Shown piece by piece: positions 11,604-23,210 of a stretch of DNA of 64,000 bases. Origin of the DNA: Eutreptiella sp. 'Long Island Sound 2002' (taxonomy: Eukaryota > Euglenozoa > Euglenophyceae > Eutreptiales > Eutreptiaceae). A model generated the notes under the pieces. The model saw only the letters and a program-made list of their open reading frames with translations, did not search any database and had not been told where the DNA came from. The position numbers and the translations under genes were made by a program. Location of the stretch: the NCBI GenBank assembly GCA_964036045.1, contig OZ038391.1:36803833-36867832 (forward strand), given 5' to 3'. The first letter of the stretch is position 1, and each line of letters starts with the position of its first letter.

Positions 11604-11685
11604 AGGTTAGAAAAACCTGTCACCAAGCAGCAAAGGTCCCATAAGCACTCCAGGGAAAGCAACAGTTCAGCGAGTGCCAAACTGT
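11604..11685 (-). other. Leader of the DIRS-like element upstream of gag
   Basis: About 80 bp between the gag ATG and the first array unit. It is not related to the minisatellite and is AT-richer than the rest of the element. I could not match it to the other end of the element, so no terminal repeat is claimed. Confidence 0.45.
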
Positions 11686-12045
11686 CGGCTCACGGGGGGG
11701 GTATGCCGGAACTTTTGGGGGCTTGGGGGGGGTATGCCGGAACAATCAGGGGCTTAGGGGGGTGTATGCTGCAACTTTTGGGAACTCAGGGGGGGGTATG
11801 CTGGAACTTTTCGGGCCTCAGGGGGGGGGTATGCCGGAACTTTTGTGGGCTCACGGGGGGGTATGCCGGAAATATTGGGGGCTCGGGGGGTATGTCGGAA
11901 ATTTTGGGGGCTCAAGGGGGGGTATGCCGGAATTTTCGTGGGCTAGGGGGGGGTATGCCGGAAATATTGTGGGCTCAGGGGGAGGTATGCCAGAACTTTT
12001 GTGGGCTGAGGGGGGGTATGCCGGAACTTTTGGGGGGCTTGGGAA

Positions 12046-13927
12046 GGGTATGCCGCAACTTTTGTGGGCTCATGGGGAGGTATGCCGGAACTTTTGGGGG
12101 CTGAGGGGGGGCCTTCCCGGAAGTTTTGCCGGCTCACGGGGGGGCATGCCGGAACTTTTGTGGGCTCAAAGGGGGGGTATGCCGGAACATTTGTGGGCTC
12201 ATGGGGGGGTATGCCGGAACTTTTTGGAGCTTAGCGGGGGGTATCCCGGAACTTTCCGGGCCTCAAGGAGGGGGTATGCCGGAACTTTTGGGGGCTCAGG
12301 GGTGTGGGTATGCCGGAAACTTTTGCGGGCTCAGGGGGGGGGTACGTCGGAACTTGTGTGCGCTCAAAGGGGAGGTATGGCGGAACTTTTGTGGGCTCAC
12401 GGGGGGGTATGCCGGAAATTTTGGGGGCTCAGGGGGGGGTATGTCGGAACTTTTGGAGGCTAAAGGGGGGGTATGCCGGAGCTTTTGTGGGCTCAGGGGG
12501 GGGTATGTCGGAGGTTTTGGGGGCTCAAGGGGGGGTATGCCGGAGCTTTTGTGGGCTGAGGGGGGGGTATGCCGGAATTTTTGTGGGCTTAGGGGGGGGT
12601 ATGCCGGAACCTTTGTGGGCTTAGGGGGGGGGTATGCCGGACCTTTTGTGGGCTTAGGGGGGGGTATGCCGGAACTTTTGTGGGCTCACGGGGGGGGTAT
12701 GCCGGAACCTTTGGGAGCTCAAGGGGGGGGGGGGTATGCCGGAACTTTTGTGGGCTCAGGGGGGGGGGTATACTGGAACTTTTGCGGGCTCAGGGGGGGG
12801 ATTGCTAGAACTTTGGGGGCTCGGGGGGGGCTCATGCCGGACCTTTTGGGGGGTTGGGGGGGGGGTATGCTGGACCTTTTGTGGGCTTAGGCGGGGGTAT
12901 GCCGGAACTTTTGTGGGCTTAGGGGGGGGAGTATGCCGGAACTTTTGGGAGCTCAAAGGGGGGGGTATGCCGGAAATTTTGGGAGCTCGGGGGGGGTATG
13001 CGTGAACTTTTGCGGGCTCAGGGGGGGGATTGCCGGAGCTTTTATGGGCTCGGGGGGGGTATGCCGGAACTTTTGTGGGCTCAGGGGGGGCTATGCCGGA
13101 ACTTTTGTGCCCTGAGGCGGGGGGGTATGCCGGAACTATTGTGGGCTTAGGGGGGGGGTATGCCTGAACTTTTGTGGGCTTAGGGGGGGGGTATGCCGGA
13201 ACTTTTGGGGGCTTAGGGGGGGCTATGCCGGAACTTTTGGGGGCTTTGGGGGGGTATGCCGGAAATTGTGTGGGCTCAGCGAGGGGGTATGTCGGAACTC
13301 TTGTGGGCTCACGGCGGGGTATGCCGGAAGTTTTGGGGGCTCAGGGGGGGGTATGCCGGAACTTTTGTGGGCTTAGGGGGGGTATGCCGGAATTTTTGTG
13401 GCCTTAGGGGGGGTAATGCCGCTCCTCTTGTGGGCTTAGCGGGGGGTATGCCGGAGCTGTTGTGGGCTCGGGGGGGGGGGTATGCCGGAACTTTTGGGGC
13501 CTTAGGGGGGCCATGCCGGAACATTTGTGGGCTCGGGGGGGGGTATGCCAGAAATTTTGGGGGCTTAGCGAGGGGTATGCCGGAACTTTTAGGGCCTCAA
13601 GGGGGGGGGTATGCCGGAATTTTTGAGGGCTCAGGGGGGAGTATGCCGGAACTTAGGTGGGCTCAGGGGGGGTATGCCGGAACTATTGTGGGCTTAGGGG
13701 GGGGGTATGCCTGAACTTTTGTGGGCTTAGGGGGGGGGTATGCCGGAACTTTTGGGGGCTTAGGGGGGGCTATGCCGGAACTTTTGGGGGCTTTGGGGGG
13801 GTATGCCGGAAATTGTGTGGGCTTAGGGGGGGGTGTGCCGGAACTGTTGTGCTCTCAGGGGGGGAATGCCGGAACTTTTGGGGGCTCAGCGAGGGGGTAT
13901 GTCGGAACTCTTGTGGGCTCACGGCGG
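12046..13927 (+). repeat. 1.88-kb segmental duplication, copy 1
   Basis: About 60 consecutive minisatellite units with their private variants, such as the CCTTCCCGGAAG unit near 12113 and the GGTGTGGGTATGCC unit near 12300, recur at an offset of 1881-1882 bp. Only a few substitutions are visible (for example CTTTCCGGGCC near 12253 against CTTTTGGGGCC near 14120). This points to recent unequal exchange. Confidence 0.85.
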
Positions 13928-15809
13928 GGTATGCCGCAACTTTTGTGGGCTCATGGGGAGGTATGCCGGAACTTTTGGGGGCTGAGGGGGGGCCTTCCCG
14001 GAAGTTTTGCCGGCTCACGGGGGGGCATGCCGGAACTTTTGTGGGCTCAAAGGGGGGGTATGCCGGAACATTTGTGGGCTCATGGGGGGGTATGCCGGAA
14101 CTTTTTGGAGCTTAGCGAGGGGTATCCCGGAACTTTTGGGGCCTCAAGGAGGGGGTATGCCGGAACTTTTGGGGGCTCAGGGGTGTGGGTATGCCGGAAA
14201 CTTTTGCGGGCTCAGGGGGGGGGTACGTCGGAACTTGTGTGCGCTCAAAGGGGAGGTATGGCGGAACTTTTGTGGGCTCACGGGGGGGTATGCCGGAAAT
14301 TTTGGGGGCTCAGGGGGGGGTATGTCGGAACTTTTGGAGGCTAAAGGGGGGGTATGCCGGAGCTTTTGTGGGCTCAGGGGGGGGTATGTCGGAGGTTTTG
14401 GGGGCTCAAGGGGGGGTATGCCGGAGCTTTTGTGGGCTGAGGGGGGGGTATGCCGGAATTTTTGTGGGCTTAGGGGGGGGTATGCCGGAACCTTTGTGGG
14501 CTTAGGGGGGGGGTATGCCGGACCTTTTGTGGGCTTAGGGGGGGGTATGCCGGAACTTTTGTGGGCTCACGGGGGGGGGGTATGCCGGAACCTTTGGGAG
14601 CTCAAGGGGGGGGGGGTATGCCGGAACTTTTGTGGGCTCAGGGGGGGGGGTATACTGGAACTTTTGCGGGCTCAGGGGGGGGATTGCTAGAACTTTGGGG
14701 GCTCGGGGGGGGCTCATGCCGGACCTTTTGGGGGGTTGGGGGGGGGGTATGCTGGACCTTTTGTGGGCTTAGGCGGGGGTATGCCGGAACTTTTGTGGGC
14801 TTAGGGGGGGGAGTATGCCGGAACTTTTGGGAGCTCAAAGGGGGGGGTATGCCGGAAATTTTGGGAGCTCGGGGGGGGTATGCGTGAACTTTTGCGGGCT
14901 CAGGGGGGGGATTGCCGGAGCTTTTATGGGCTCGGGGGGGGTATGCCGGAACTTTTGTGGGCTCAGGGGGGGCTATGCCGGAACTTTTGTGCCCTGAGGC
15001 GGGGGGGTATGCCGGAACTATTGTGGGCTTAGGGGGGGGGTATGCCTGAACTTTTGTGGGCTTAGGGGGGGGGTATGCCGGAACTTTTGGGGGCTTAGGG
15101 GGGGCTATGCCGGAACTTTTGGGGGCTTTGGGGGGGTATGCCGGAAATTGTGTGGGCTCAGCGAGGGGGTATGTCGGAACTCTTGTGGGCTCACGGCGGG
15201 GTATGCCGGAAGTTTTGGGGGCTCAGGGGGGGGTATGCCGGAACTTTTGTGGGCTTAGGGGGGGTATGCCGGAATTTTTGTGGCCTTAGGGGGGGTAATG
15301 CCGCTCCTCTTGTGGGCTTAGCGGGGGGTATGCCGGAGCTGTTGTGGGCTCGGGGGGGGGGGTATGCCGGAACTTTTGGGGCCTTAGGGGGGCCATGCCG
15401 GAACATTTGTGGGCTCGGGGGGGGGTATGCCAGAAATTTTGGGGGCTTAGCGAGGGGTATGCCGGAACTTTTAGGGCCTCAAGGGGGGGGGTATGCCGGA
15501 ATTTTTGAGGGCTCAGGGGGGAGTATGCCGGAACTTAGGTGGGCTCAGGGGGGGTATGCCGGAACTATTGTGGGCTTAGGGGGGGGGTATGCCTGAACTT
15601 TTGTGGGCTTAGGGGGGGGGTATGCCGGAACTTTTGGGGGCTTAGGGGGGGCTATGCCGGAACTTTTGGGGGCTTTGGGGGGGTATGCCGGAAATTGTGT
15701 GGGCTTAGGGGGGGGTGTGCCGGAACTGTTGTGCTCTCAGGGGGGGAATGCCGGAACTTTTGGGGGCTCAGCGAGGGGGTATGTCGGAACTCTTGTGGGC
15801 TCACGGCGG
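13928..15809 (+). repeat. 1.88-kb segmental duplication, copy 2
   Basis: Second copy, directly adjacent to the first and in the same orientation. The junction near 13927 joins ...CACGGCGGGGTATGCC to the copy-start unit CGCAACTTTTGTGG. An inner repeat of about 547 bp (13174 against 13721, and again 15056 against 15603) is present in both copies, so it predates the large duplication. Confidence 0.85.
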
Positions 15810-18800
15810 GGTATGCCGGAAGTTTTGGGGGCTCAGGGGGGGGTATGCCGGAACTTTTGTGGGCTTAGGGGGGGTATGCCGGAATTTTTGTGGCCTTAGG
15901 GGGGGTAATGCCGCACCTCTTGTGGGCTTAGCGGGGGGTATGCCGGAACTGTTGTGGGCTCAGGGGGGGGTATGCCGGAACTTTTGGGGCCTTAGGGGGA
16001 CCATGCCGGAACATTTGTGGGCTCGGAGGGGGGTATGCCAGAAATTTTGGGGGCTTAGCGAGGGGTATGCCGGAACTTTTAGGGCCTCAAGGGGGGGGGT
16101 ATGCCGGAATTTTTGAGGGCTCAGGGGGGAGTATGCCGGAACTTAGGTGGGCTCAGGGGGGGTATGCCGGAACTTTTGGGGGCTTGGGGGGGGTATGCCG
16201 GAACTTTTGGGCGCTTGGGGGGGGTATGCCGGAACTTTTGGGGGCTTAGGGGGTGGTATGCCAGAACTTTTGGGGGCTCAGGGGGGGTATGCCGGAACTT
16301 TTTTGGGCTTAAGCGGACGTATGCCGGAACTTTTGTGGGCTTAGGGGGGGGTATGCCAGAACCTTTGTGGGTTCACGGGGGGGTATGCCGGAACTTTTGG
16401 GGGCTTAGAGGGGGGTATGCCGGAACTTTTGGGGGCTCAGGGGGGGGTATGCCGGAACTTTTGTGGGCTCACGGGGGGACATGCCAGAACTTTTGGGGGC
16501 TTAGCGAGGGGTATGCCGGAACTTTTGGGGCCTCAAGGGGGGGGGGGTATGCCGGATTTTTTGGGGGCTCAGGGGGGTATGCCGGAACTTTTGTGGGCTC
16601 AGGGGGGGGGGTATGCCGGAACTATTGTGGGCTTAGAAAGGGGTATGCCGGATCTTTTGGGGGCTCAGGGGGGAGTATGCCGGAACTTTTGCAGGCTTGG
16701 CGGGGGTATGCCGGAACTTTTGGGGGCTCAAGGGGGGGTATGCCGGAGATTATGTGGGCCCAGGGGGGGGTATGCCGGAACTTTTGTGGGCTCAGGGGGG
16801 CTATGCCGGAACTTTTGTGGGCTCGGGGGGGGGGTATGCCGGAACCTTTGGGGGCTTAGGGGGTGGTATGCCGGAACTTTTGGGGGCTCGGGGGGGGGGG
16901 TATGCCGGAACTTTTGTGGGCTTAGGCGGACGTATGCCGGAACTTTTGTGGGCTTAGGGGGGGGTATGCCGGAACTCTTGTGGGTTCACGGGGGGGTATG
17001 CCGGAACTTTTGTGGGCTCACGGGGGGGCATGCCAGAACTTTTGGGGGCTTAGCGAGGGGTATGCCGGAACTTTTGGGGCCTCAAGAGGGGGGGTATGCC
17101 GGATTTTTTGGGGGCTCAGGTGGGGGTATGCCGGAACTTTTGTGGGCTCAGGGGGGGGGTATGCCGGAACTTTTGTGGGCTCGGGGGGGTATGCCGGAAC
17201 TTTTGTGGGCTCGGGGGGGGGGGTATGCCGGAACTGTTGTGGGCTTAGAAAGGGGTATGCCGGATCTTTTGGGGGCTCAGGGGGGAGTATGCCGGAACCT
17301 CTGCAGGCTTGGCGGGGGTATGCCGGAACTTTTGGGGGCTCAAGGGGGGGTATGCCGGAGATTATGTGGGCCCAGGGGGGGGTATGCCGGAACTTTTGTG
17401 GGCTCGGGGGGGGGTATGCCGGAACTATTGTGGGCCTTGGGGGGGGGTATGCAGGAACTTTTGTGGGCTTGCGGGGGGGGTATGCCGGAACTTTTGAGGG
17501 CTTTTTGGGGGGGCTGCCAGAACTTTTGGGGGCTTTCGGGGGGGTATGCCGGAACTATTGTGCGCTCACGGGGGGTATGCCGGAACGGTTGGGGGCTCAG
17601 GAGGGGGTATGGCGGAAACTTTGTGGGCTCACGGGGGGGTATGCCGGAACTTTTGGGGGCTCAGGGGGGGTGGATGCTGGAACTTTTGGGGGCTCAAGGG
17701 GGGTATGCCGGAACTTTTGTGGGCTTAGGGAGGGGTATGCCGGAACTTTTGGGGCCTCAGGGGGGGCATGCCGGAACTTTTGGGGGCTTAGCGAGGGGTA
17801 TGCCGGAACTTTTGGGGCCTCAAGGGGGGTGTATGCCGGACCTTTTGGGGGCTTGGTGGGTGTATGCCGCAACTTTTGGGGGCTTAGGGGGGGGTACGCC
17901 GGAATTTTTGGGGGCTCAAAGGGGGGTATGCCGGAACTTTTGGGGCCTCAAGGGGGGGGTATGCCGGAGATTTTGGGGGTATAGTGCGGGGTATGCCGGA
18001 ACTGTTGTGCGCTCACGGGGGTTATGCCGGAACAGTTGGGGGCTCAGGAGGGGGTATGGCGGAGCTTTTGTGGGCTCACGGGGGGGTATGCCGGACATTT
18101 TAAGGGCGCAGGGGGGGGTATGCTGGAACTTTTGGGGGCTCAGGAGGGGGGTATGCCGGGACTTTTGGGGGCTTGGGGGGGGTATGCCGGAACTTTTGTG
18201 GGCTCAGGGGGGGGTATGCCGGAACTTGTGGGGGCTCACAGGGGGGGATGCCGGAACTTTTGTGGGCTCACGAAGGGATATGCCGGAACTTTTGGGGGCT
18301 CAGGGGGGGGGGTATGTCGGAACTTTTGGGGACTCAAGGGGGGTATGCCGGAGCTTTTGTGGGCGAAGGGGGGGGTATGCCGGAACTTGTATGGGCTCAG
18401 GGGGGCTGTGCCGGAACTTTTGAGACCTCAAGGGGGGGGTATGGCGGAACTTTTGGGGGCTTGTGGGGGGGGGTTTGCCGGAACTTTTGCGGAACTTTTG
18501 AGACCTCAAGGGGGGGGTATGGCGGAACTTTTGTGGGCTCAGGGGGGGGGTTTGCCGGAACTTTTGCGGGCACCACGGGTGGGTATGCCGGAACGTTTGT
18601 GGGCTCAGGGGGGGCTATGCCGGAACTTTTGTGGGCTCAGGGGGGGGTATGCCGGAACGTTTGTGGGCTCAGGGGGGGCTATGCCGGAACTTTTGTGGGC
18701 TCGGGAGGGGTATGCCGGAAGTATTGTGGGCTTAGGGGGGGGTATGCCGGAACTTTTGTGGGCTTAGGGGGGGGGGTATGCCGGAACTTTTGGGGGCTGA

Positions 18801-19661
18801 GGGGGGGGGGGTATGCTGGAACTTTTTGGGGCTTTGGGGGGCCATGCCGGCATTTTGTGGGCTCGGGGGGGGTATGCCGGAACTTTTAGGGGCTTAGGGG
18901 GGGGTATGTGGGAACTTTTGGGGGCTTGGGGGGGGGTATGCCGGAACTTTTGGGGGCTCAGGAGGGGGTATGCCAGAACTTTTCTGGGCTTCGGGGGGGG
19001 TATGCCGGAACTTTTGGGGGCTTAGGGGGGGGTATGCCGGAACTTTTGTGGGCTCAGGGGGGGTATGCCGGAACTTTTGTGGGCTCAAGGGGGAGGTATG
19101 CCGGAACTTTTGTGGGCTTAGGGAGGGGTATGCAGGAACTTTCGGGGGCTTAGGAGGGGAGTGTGCCGGATCTTTTGGGGGCTTTGGGGGGGGTATGACA
19201 GAACTTTTGGGGGCTTGGCGGGGGTATGCTGGAAGTTTTGGGGGCCTCATGGGGGGGGTATGCGGGAGCTTTTGTGGGCTCAGGGGGGGGTATGCCGGAA
19301 CTATTGTGGGTATAGGGGGGGGTATGCCGGAGCTTTTGTGGGCTTGGGGGGGTATGCCGGAAGTTTAGGGGGCTTACCGGGGGGTGAGCCGGAACTTTTG
19401 GGGGCTTAGGGGGGGTATGCCGGAACTTTTGGGGGCTTTGGGGGGGGGTGCCAGGACCTTTGGGGGCGTAGGGGGGGTATGCCGGAAATTTTGTGGCTAT
19501 CACGGGGGGGATGCCGGAACTATTGTGCTCTCATGGGGGGTATGCCGGAACAGTTGGGGGCTCAGGAGGGGATATGGCGGAACCTTTGTGGGCTCACGGG
19601 GGGGGTATGCCGGAACTTTTGGGGGCTTTGGAAGGGTATGCTGGAACCTTTGTGGGCTTGG

Positions 19662-19995
19662 CTGGCATAGAGACGGATACTTGGCTAACCGGGTAACCCC
19701 GCTCACAGGATCTGGCTCCGCACAAATCAGTTCACTGTGGTTGTAACCATGCAATGTGTTGAGGCCCAAGCCAACGGCTTTTGCCCACATACCACTATCC
19801 GTGCCACATACAACCGGTTTGGCACACTTGGTTTCTTATGGATGGCGCCCAAGCGAAGCGCGGAGTGGAAAGGTCGGATAAGGCTGGGTACCCCTCCTCC
19901 AGCCTCTCACGCGTCCTTGGACAGTTGTAGCACCGCGTGCCTCAGTGGAAGCACCCTGGACGCCATCGCCGCTGGCCCCTGGTTCGATTCCCGCT
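19662..19995 (+). mobile_element. Short dispersed repeat (SINE-like), copy 1, with tRNA-like tail
   Basis: A 334-bp non-satellite island. Bases 19679 to about 19880 match the island at 30272-30459 in the same orientation. They share a TACTTGGCTAACCGGGT start, a CTCACAGGAT block, TTTTGCCCACATAC, and TTTCTTATGGATGGCGCCC with AAGCGAAGCGCGG. It has no coding capacity. The array sequence TTTGTGGGCTTGG is found on both sides (19649-19661, 19996-20008). This could be a target duplication, but because that string is common in the array the evidence is weak. The right end carries a tRNA-like pol III promoter, unusual for a SINE head, which normally sits at the 5' end. Confidence 0.6.
19928..19994 (+). 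promoter_or_regulatory. tRNA-like segment with pol III A and B boxes
   Basis: GGTTCGATTCC at 19981-19991 is a perfect B-box consensus. TGCCTCAGTGG at 19938-19948 is one mismatch from an A box, 43 nt upstream as in a tRNA. The flanking GTGC/GCAC pairs (19937-19940, 19951-19954) form a D-stem. The anticodon stem and the acceptor stem do not pair, and the 3' acceptor half is replaced by array sequence. This is therefore a decayed or tRNA-derived sequence, not a functional tRNA gene. Confidence 0.4.
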
Positions 19996-22752
19996 TTTGT
20001 GGGCTTGGGGACGGGTATGCCGGAACTTTTGGGGCCTCAGGGGGGCCATGCCGGAACTTTTGGGGGCTTAGCGAGGGGTGTGCCGGAACTTTTGGGGCCT
20101 CAAGGGGGGGGTATGCCGGAACTTTTGGGGGCTTGGGGGGGTTTTGCCGGAACTTTTGGAGGCTTAGGGGGGGGTATGCCGGAACTTTTGGGGGCTCAAA
20201 GGGGGGGCATGCCGGAACTTTTGGGAGCTCAGGTCAGGGGTATGCCGGAACTTTTGTGGGCTCAGGGGGGGGGTATGCCGGAACTTTTGTGGGCTTAGGG
20301 AGGGGTATGCCGGAACTTTTGGGAGCTTAGGAGGGGAGTATGCCGGATCTTTTGGGGGCTCAGGGGGGGGTATGCCAGAAGTTTTGGGGGCTTGGCGGGG
20401 GTATGCCGGAACTTTTGGGGGCTCAAGGGGGGGTATGCCGGAGCTTTTGTGGGCTCAGGGAGGGGTTATGCCGGAACTATTGCGGGCTTAGGGGGGGGTA
20501 TGCCGGAGCTTTTGTGGGCTTACGGGGGGGGTATGCCGGAAATTTTGTGGGTTTTTGGGGAAGGCATGCCGGAACCGTTGGGCGCTCAGCGGGGGTATGC
20601 CGGAACAGTTGGGGGCTCAGGAGGGGGTATGGCGGAACTTTTGTGGGCTCACGGGGGGGTATGCCGGAACTTTTGGGGGCTTGGGGGGGGCTTGCCGGAA
20701 CTTTTGTGTGCTCAGGGGGGGGGTATGCCGGAACTTTTGTGGGCTCGGGGGGGGTATGGCGGAACTTTTGTGGGTTCAGGGGGGGGTATGCCGGAACTTT
20801 TGTGGGCTTAGGAGGGGAGTATGCCGGATCTTTTGGGGGCTCAGGGGGGGGTATGCCGGAACTTTTGGGGGCTTGGCGGGGATATGCCGGAACTTTTGTG
20901 GGCTCAGGGGGGGGTATGCCGGAACTTTTGTGGGCTTACGGGGGGGGATTCCGGACCTTTTGTGGGCTTAGGGAGGGGTATGCCGGAACTTTTGTGGGCT
21001 CAGGTGGGGGGGTATGCCGGAACTTTTGAGAGCTCAAGGGGGGGGGTATGCCGGAACTTTTGGGGGCTTGTGGGGGGGTATGCCGGAACTTTTGTGGGCT
21101 CAGGGGGGGTATGCCGGAACTGTTGTGGGCTCACGGGGGGGTATGCCGGAACTTTTGGGGGCTCAGGGTGGGGTATGTTGGAATTTTTGTAGGCGCAAGG
21201 GGGGGTATGCCGGAGCTTTTGTGGGATCAGGGGGGGGTATGCCGGAACTTTTGTGGGCTAAGGGGGGGGGGTATGCCGGAACTATTGTGGGCTTAGGGGG
21301 GGGTGTGCCGGAACTTTTGGGGGCTTGTGGGGGGGTATGCCGGAACTTTTGTGGGCTCAGGGGGGGGTATACCGGAACTGTTGTGGGCACACGGAGGGGT
21401 ATGCCGGAACTTTTGTGGGCTCAGGGGGGGCTATGCCGGAACTATTGTGGGCTTAGGGGGGGGGGATGCCGGAACTTTTGTGGGCTTAGGGGGGGGTATG
21501 CCGGAACTTTTGTGGGCTCAAGGGGGGGGTATGCCGGAATTTTTGAGAGCTCAAGGGGGGGCTATGCCGTAACTTTTGGGGGCTTATGGGGGGGTATGCC
21601 GGAATTTTTGTGGCCTCAGGGGGGGGTTTGCTGGAACTTTTGCGGGCTCATGGGGGGGGTATGCCAAAAATTTTGGAGGCGCAAGGGGGGGTATGCCGGA
21701 GCTTTTGTGGGCTCAGGGGGGGGTATGCCGGAACTTTTGGGGGCTCAGGGGGGGCTATGCTGGAACTTTTGTGGGCTCGGGGGGGGGATGCCGGAATTAT
21801 TGTGGGCTTAGGGGGGGGCATGCCCGAACTTTTGTGGGCTTAGGGGGGGGGGTATGCCGAAACTTTTGGGGGCTTAGGGGGGGGTATGCTGGAAGTTAAG
21901 TGGGCTTAGGGGGGGGTATGCCGGAACCTTTGTGGGCTCACGGGGGGGGTATGCCGGAACTTTTGGGGGCTCAGGGGGGATATGCCGGAACTTTTGTGGG
22001 CTTAGGGGGGCGTATGCCGGAAATTTTGGGGGCTTAGGAGGGGGTATGCCGGAACTTTTGGGGGCTCATTGGGGGGATATGGGGGAACTTTTGGGGGGCT
22101 TAGGGGGGGGTATGCCGGAACCTTTGGGGGCTAAGGGGGGGGGTATGCCGGAACTTTTGTGGCCTCACGGGGGGGCATGCCGCAACTTTTGGGGGCTCAG
22201 GGGGGGGTATGCCGGAACTTTGGTGGGCTCAGGAAGGGTATGCCGCAAGCTTTGGGAGCTTAGCGAGGGGTATGCCGGAACTTTTGGGGCCTCAAGGGGG
22301 GGCTATGCCGGAACTTTTGGGGGCTAAAGGGGGGGGTATGCCGGAATATTTGTGGGCTCGGGGGGGGCTATGCCGTAACTTTTGTGGGCTTAGTGGGCTG
22401 GGGTTATGCCAGAACTTTTGTGGGCTCAGGGCGGGGCATGCCGGATCTCTTGGGGGCTCAGGGGGGGGTATGCCGGAACTTTTGAGGCCTCATGGGGGTG
22501 TATGCCGGAACTTTTCTGGGCTCACGGGGGGGAATGCCGAAACTTTTGTGTGCTCAGGGGGGGTGGTATGCCGGAACTTTTGTGGGCTCAGGGGGGGGGT
22601 ATGCCGGGACTTTTGTGGGCTTAGGGGGGGGGTATGCCGGAAATTTTCCGGGCTCAGGGGGGGGTATGCTGGAACTTTTGGGGGCTTGGGGTGGGTATGC
22701 CGGAACTTATGTGGGCTCGGGGCAGGGTATGCCGGAGCTTTTGTGGGCTCAT
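19996..22752 (+). repeat. G-rich ~31-bp minisatellite, block C
   Basis: Same unit family and orientation, between the SINE-like repeat and the first truncated LINE copy. No non-satellite sequence was seen inside it. Long Gly-rich frames here are products of the repeat. Confidence 0.95.
22740..22752 (+). repeat. Target-site duplication, left copy (LINE copy 1)
   Basis: TTTGTGGGCTCAT lies immediately before the (GTT)n tail and is repeated exactly at 23211-23223 on the other side of the insertion. A 13-bp direct repeat fits LINE target-primed insertion. The sequence is array-derived, so chance matching is possible, but the terminal CAT variant supports a true duplication. Confidence 0.7.
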
Positions 22753-23210
22753 GTTGTTGTTGTTGTTGTTGTGAGGGCACCCAGCACGTGCCGGCGGGAG
22801 AAATTGCCAGACACGCTCTCCTTGGGCAGTCGGCCGGCGTCACGCTGGCCGGGCGTGTGCCGACAACGACTGAGGGGGGGGGGGGGGGGGGCGCCGTGGT
22901 GTGGAGGGGGGGGGGGCGCGTGGAGGAGGGTGGGGCCACCCGTGGAAGTTACCCTGGAGCCCTCCCCCGTCTCGCGGGGGGAGAGTGACTCGTCCTGTGC
23001 GAAGCGGCTGTGGAGGGGTTGGAGGGCGGGGCGGTGACCTTGGTGTGGGGAAGGCACGCCCGGGTCCACGGACACTCCGCGCCTTGCCCGAACATCCCGC
23101 CGAGGTGGCCGTTCCTCGTGTGCGGCCGTGGCGAGGCCGGGGGCGCTGGCCCGTGCTTCTAGTCTTCTACGGGGGCGAGGGGATGCCCGAAAGTTGCTGT
23201 CTGCCGGCGC
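22753..23210 (-). mobile_element. 5'-truncated LINE copy 1 (3' UTR only)
   Basis: On the minus strand this is the 3' end of the same LINE family as 56117-64000, closing with an (AAC)n tail (22753-22770 on +). It is co-linear with about 56117-56582 and very similar, with one conspicuous 13-bp deletion in the GGGCGCAAGGGAGCA region and G-run length changes. It carries no ORF of its own; frames crossing it are chance. It ends at CTGCCGGCGC, where the array resumes. The short length and target duplication are the marks of abortive target-primed reverse transcription. Confidence 0.85.

Larger units (their letters stand above)
6407..11685 (-). mobile_element. DIRS/PAT-like (tyrosine recombinase) retrotransposon inserted in the minisatellite
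   Basis: A 5.3-kb non-satellite island. On the minus strand it reads gag-like ORF (11603-10167), tyrosine recombinase (from 10012), reverse transcriptase (to about 7345) and RNase H (to about 6408). A YR together with a DIRS-type RT/RH defines the order Dictyostelium DIRS, nematode PAT and Volvox Kangaroo elements belong to. In canonical DIRS1 and Ngaro the YR lies after RT/RH; here it lies between gag and RT. RNase H coding ends directly against array sequence on the left, and only about 80 bp precede gag on the right, so split direct or inverted terminal repeats were not recognised. The copy may lack its termini. No target duplication is evident, as expected for YR integration. Confidence 0.88.
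11686..19661 (+). repeat. G-rich ~31-bp minisatellite, block B
   Basis: Same unit and orientation as block A, starting with a GGCTCACGGGGG half unit against the DIRS-like element. It contains a near-perfect tandem duplication of about 1.88 kb (12046-13927 and 13928-15809). It also holds the longest accidental frame of the window (16417-18423, 668 codons). That frame is a rotation through the three decapeptides encoded by the unit and is not called as a gene. Confidence 0.95.

Noticed and set aside
6407-11685. Terminal inverted or split direct repeats of the DIRS-like element
   Set aside because: I compared the roughly 80 bp at each end by eye and found no convincing match. The ends may be missing in this copy.
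19928-19994. Functional tRNA gene
   Set aside because: A and B boxes and a D-stem are visible, but the anticodon and acceptor stems do not pair and the 3' acceptor half is array sequence.
22753-23037. Coding sequence across the (GTT)n tract
   Set aside because: The frame with a Cys or Val run comes from the AAC/GTT tail of a LINE 3' UTR and has no coding relative in the longer copy.
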